A stretch of 52,387 nucleotides of DNA from positions 1-52,387 of the forward strand of contig DVIN01000005.1 in the NCBI GenBank assembly GCA_018711275.1. The letters are read 5' to 3'. This stretch comes from Candidatus Pullilachnospira intestinigallinarum. Lineage in GTDB: Bacteria; Bacillota; Clostridia; Lachnospirales; Lachnospiraceae. Under the pieces are notes generated by a model. That model did no database searches. It had not been told where the DNA came from and saw only the letters and a program-made list of their open reading frames with translations. Below, piece by piece: positions 51,351 to 52,387 of this stretch. Within the stretch, counting starts at the first letter, position 1. Each line of letters opens with the position of its first letter. The translations under genes and the position numbers were made by a program.

Positions 51351-51857
51351 TTATTTCATCAGCACCATTTCAATGCAATTCCACATTTCACCCATACAAT
51401 AATAGCTTTCCACATTTTCCAACTTGACTTTTTTAAAGCCGCATGCTTCATAACATTTTATAGCAGCCTCGTTATTTTCAAAAACTCCTAATGATATTTT
51501 CTTTACTTTGATAAAATCAAATGCATATTGTATGGCCAAAGTAAGCATTTCTTTTCCATATCCTTTTCCACGTATTTTATCATCAACAATAACAAACCCC
51601 AATCTGATTTCATTAAAATTGCTACTGTTGGGGAAACGCATGATAAAATGTCCGATAATACCTGTATCATCAAAAGCCGTCATGCCCCAGATCCGGTCAT
51701 TTTCTCTGTCTTTATCATAATATAAATTCATATCATCGGGAGTAATCGGGTATTTATTATAACGATCCGCACTCCACTGACGAAAAGCATATTCATCTTT
51801 CATCCATTTTGTTATTGTCTGTGCATCGCAAGGCTTGTATGGTCTCAATCTCATCAT
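51351..51857 (-). CDS. GNAT family N-acetyltransferase
   Basis: A 168-residue acetyltransferase of the RimJ/RimL-like type: MMRLRPYKPCDAQTITKWM, GIIGHFIMRFPN, EIRLGFVIVDDKIRGKGYGK (acetyl-CoA loop, R-x-x-G-x-G/A) and SLGVFENNEAAIKCYEACGF. I chose the ATG at 51857 behind GGAGGG. It lies 22 bases after the PadR gene on the same strand. Substrate unknown. AT-rich codon use suggests recent acquisition. Confidence 0.88.
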   Translation of the reverse strand: MMRLRPYKPCDAQTITKWMKDEYAFRQWSADRYNKYPITPDDMNLYYDKDRENDRIWGMTAFDDTGIIGHFIMRFPNSSNFNEIRLGFVIVDDKIRGKGYGKEMLTLAIQYAFDFIKVKKISLGVFENNEAAIKCYEACGFKKVKLENVESYYCMGEMWNCIEMVLMK

Positions 51858-51879
51858 ATTAGTTCCCTCCGGCAATTCT

Positions 51880-52233
51880 TCATAAGCAATTATCCTGCGT
51901 TTGATCAACTTCATGTTCCAAAACAGCCATTGTAGCCTTTGTTACCTGCTGATATTCAGCAATAAGTGCTGACAATGCAGTTTTCCCTTCTTCTTCGATA
52001 TGATAATACACACGGCTGCGCCGCTTGCCTACTTTCACTTTATAGTCAGTTATATATCCTTTTTCCTGCATACGATACAAAGCCGGATACATTGCTGCCT
52101 CCGCTATCTGCAATGCACCATCCAAATAATCGCGAAGCAGTTGCGATATCTGGTATCCATAGCAATCTTCCTCTGACAAAATCTTCAAAATGAGCATATC
52201 TAAAGAAGAAGTCCTTATACTATTCTCACGCAA
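51880..52233 (-). CDS. PadR family transcriptional regulator
   Basis: A 117-residue regulator with the PadR winged helix: SSLDMLILKILSEEDCYGYQ, LQIAEAAMYPALYRMQEKGY, KVGKRRSRVYYHIEEEG, and a short C-terminal helix. The start is TTG at 52233, behind GGGAGGA. It heads the run PadR, GNAT, A, B, C and probably controls it and itself. PadR regulators in Firmicutes often control membrane-protein or efflux operons; the ligand is unknown. Upstream (52234-52387) is AT-rich with no gene seen. Confidence 0.88.
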   Translation of the reverse strand: MRENSIRTSSLDMLILKILSEEDCYGYQISQLLRDYLDGALQIAEAAMYPALYRMQEKGYITDYKVKVGKRRSRVYYHIEEEGKTALSALIAEYQQVTKATMAVLEHEVDQTQDNCL

Positions 52234-52387
52234 AAAATCATCCTCCCTTCTACTACAAATAACTTCTCGGAATCTTCAGCCCTGATTTTATAAGGCTTTC
52301 CGACCCCTATCTCAAAAAAATCACCCACTTTTTTCAAAAATCGCTTGACAAATCGCTCAAAATTTGCGGCGAAGCCGATTGTTTATA

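Noticed and set aside
1-52387. CRISPR arrays, tRNA or rRNA genes, insertion sequences, prophage
   Set aside because: No regularly spaced repeats, no tRNA cloverleaf or rRNA segment, and no transposase, integrase or phage structural gene were seen.

Overview
The window looks like chromosomal DNA of an anaerobic, spore-forming Clostridia, most likely a Lachnospiraceae. Signs are Firmicutes-type housekeeping synteny (yicC-remA-gmk-rpoZ beside rqcH and a P-type ATPase), T-box leaders in front of leuS and pheST, a Re-type citrate synthase, ATP-dependent PEP carboxykinase, a Csp-like subtilase, SpoIID-like and SleB/CwlJ-like proteins, and strong AGGAGG ribosome sites. This assignment is inference; no rRNA gene is present to test it.

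Layout. 1-5.3 kb: the 5' part of an Rrf2 regulator, two small overlapping membrane ORFs, then the minus-strand operon Re-citrate synthase / GntR regulator / NADP isocitrate dehydrogenase, with a palindrome lying on its -10 box. 4.4-8.5 kb: two divergent subtilisin-family proteases, a Cys/Gly-rich small protein, a 49-residue ORF and a pair of small proteins of unknown function. 8.5-18.4 kb: cinA, pgsA, rimO, rpoZ, gmk, remA and yicC on the minus strand, then divergent rqcH and a P-type cation ATPase. 18.4-19.6 kb: a decay zone with two wrecked DJ-1/PfpI genes and a zinc-ribbon protein. 19.7-25.5 kb: leuS with a leucine T-box, and the folate operon folE / HD hydrolase / folP / folBK behind a probable tetrahydrofolate riboswitch. 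25.7-29.7 kb: a membrane protein of unknown function and an EF-G paralogue. 30-33.5 kb: plus-strand aromatic operon (DAHP synthase, prephenate dehydrogenase, EPSP synthase). 33.5-42 kb: a histidine phosphatase, pheST with a phenylalanine T-box, a YihY-type membrane protein, a SpoIID-like protein, galM and a probable 6S RNA. 42.2-48.2 kb: thrC, a cell-wall hydrolase, pckA, a lipoprotein and a small membrane protein. 48.4-52.4 kb: accessory genes: a TetR regulator with a methyltransferase, then a visibly more AT-rich minus-strand run PadR / GNAT / three small membrane-anchored proteins, ending in a decayed second copy of the first of these.

How the genes work together. Re-citrate synthase and Icd make the oxidative branch from acetyl-CoA and oxaloacetate to 2-oxoglutarate; no aconitase gene is in the window. 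The folate operon encodes GTP cyclohydrolase, aldolase/pyrophosphokinase and dihydropteroate synthase. It lacks a recognised dihydroneopterin-triphosphate phosphatase, a role the embedded HD protein could fill. The aromatic operon carries entry to the shikimate pathway, EPSP synthesis and the tyrosine branch.

Most core genes could be named from motifs. The least explained parts are the PadR-led cassette at 49.9-52.2 kb, the decayed DJ-1 zone, the small-protein cluster at 7.2-8.4 kb and the overlapping membrane ORFs near the left end.
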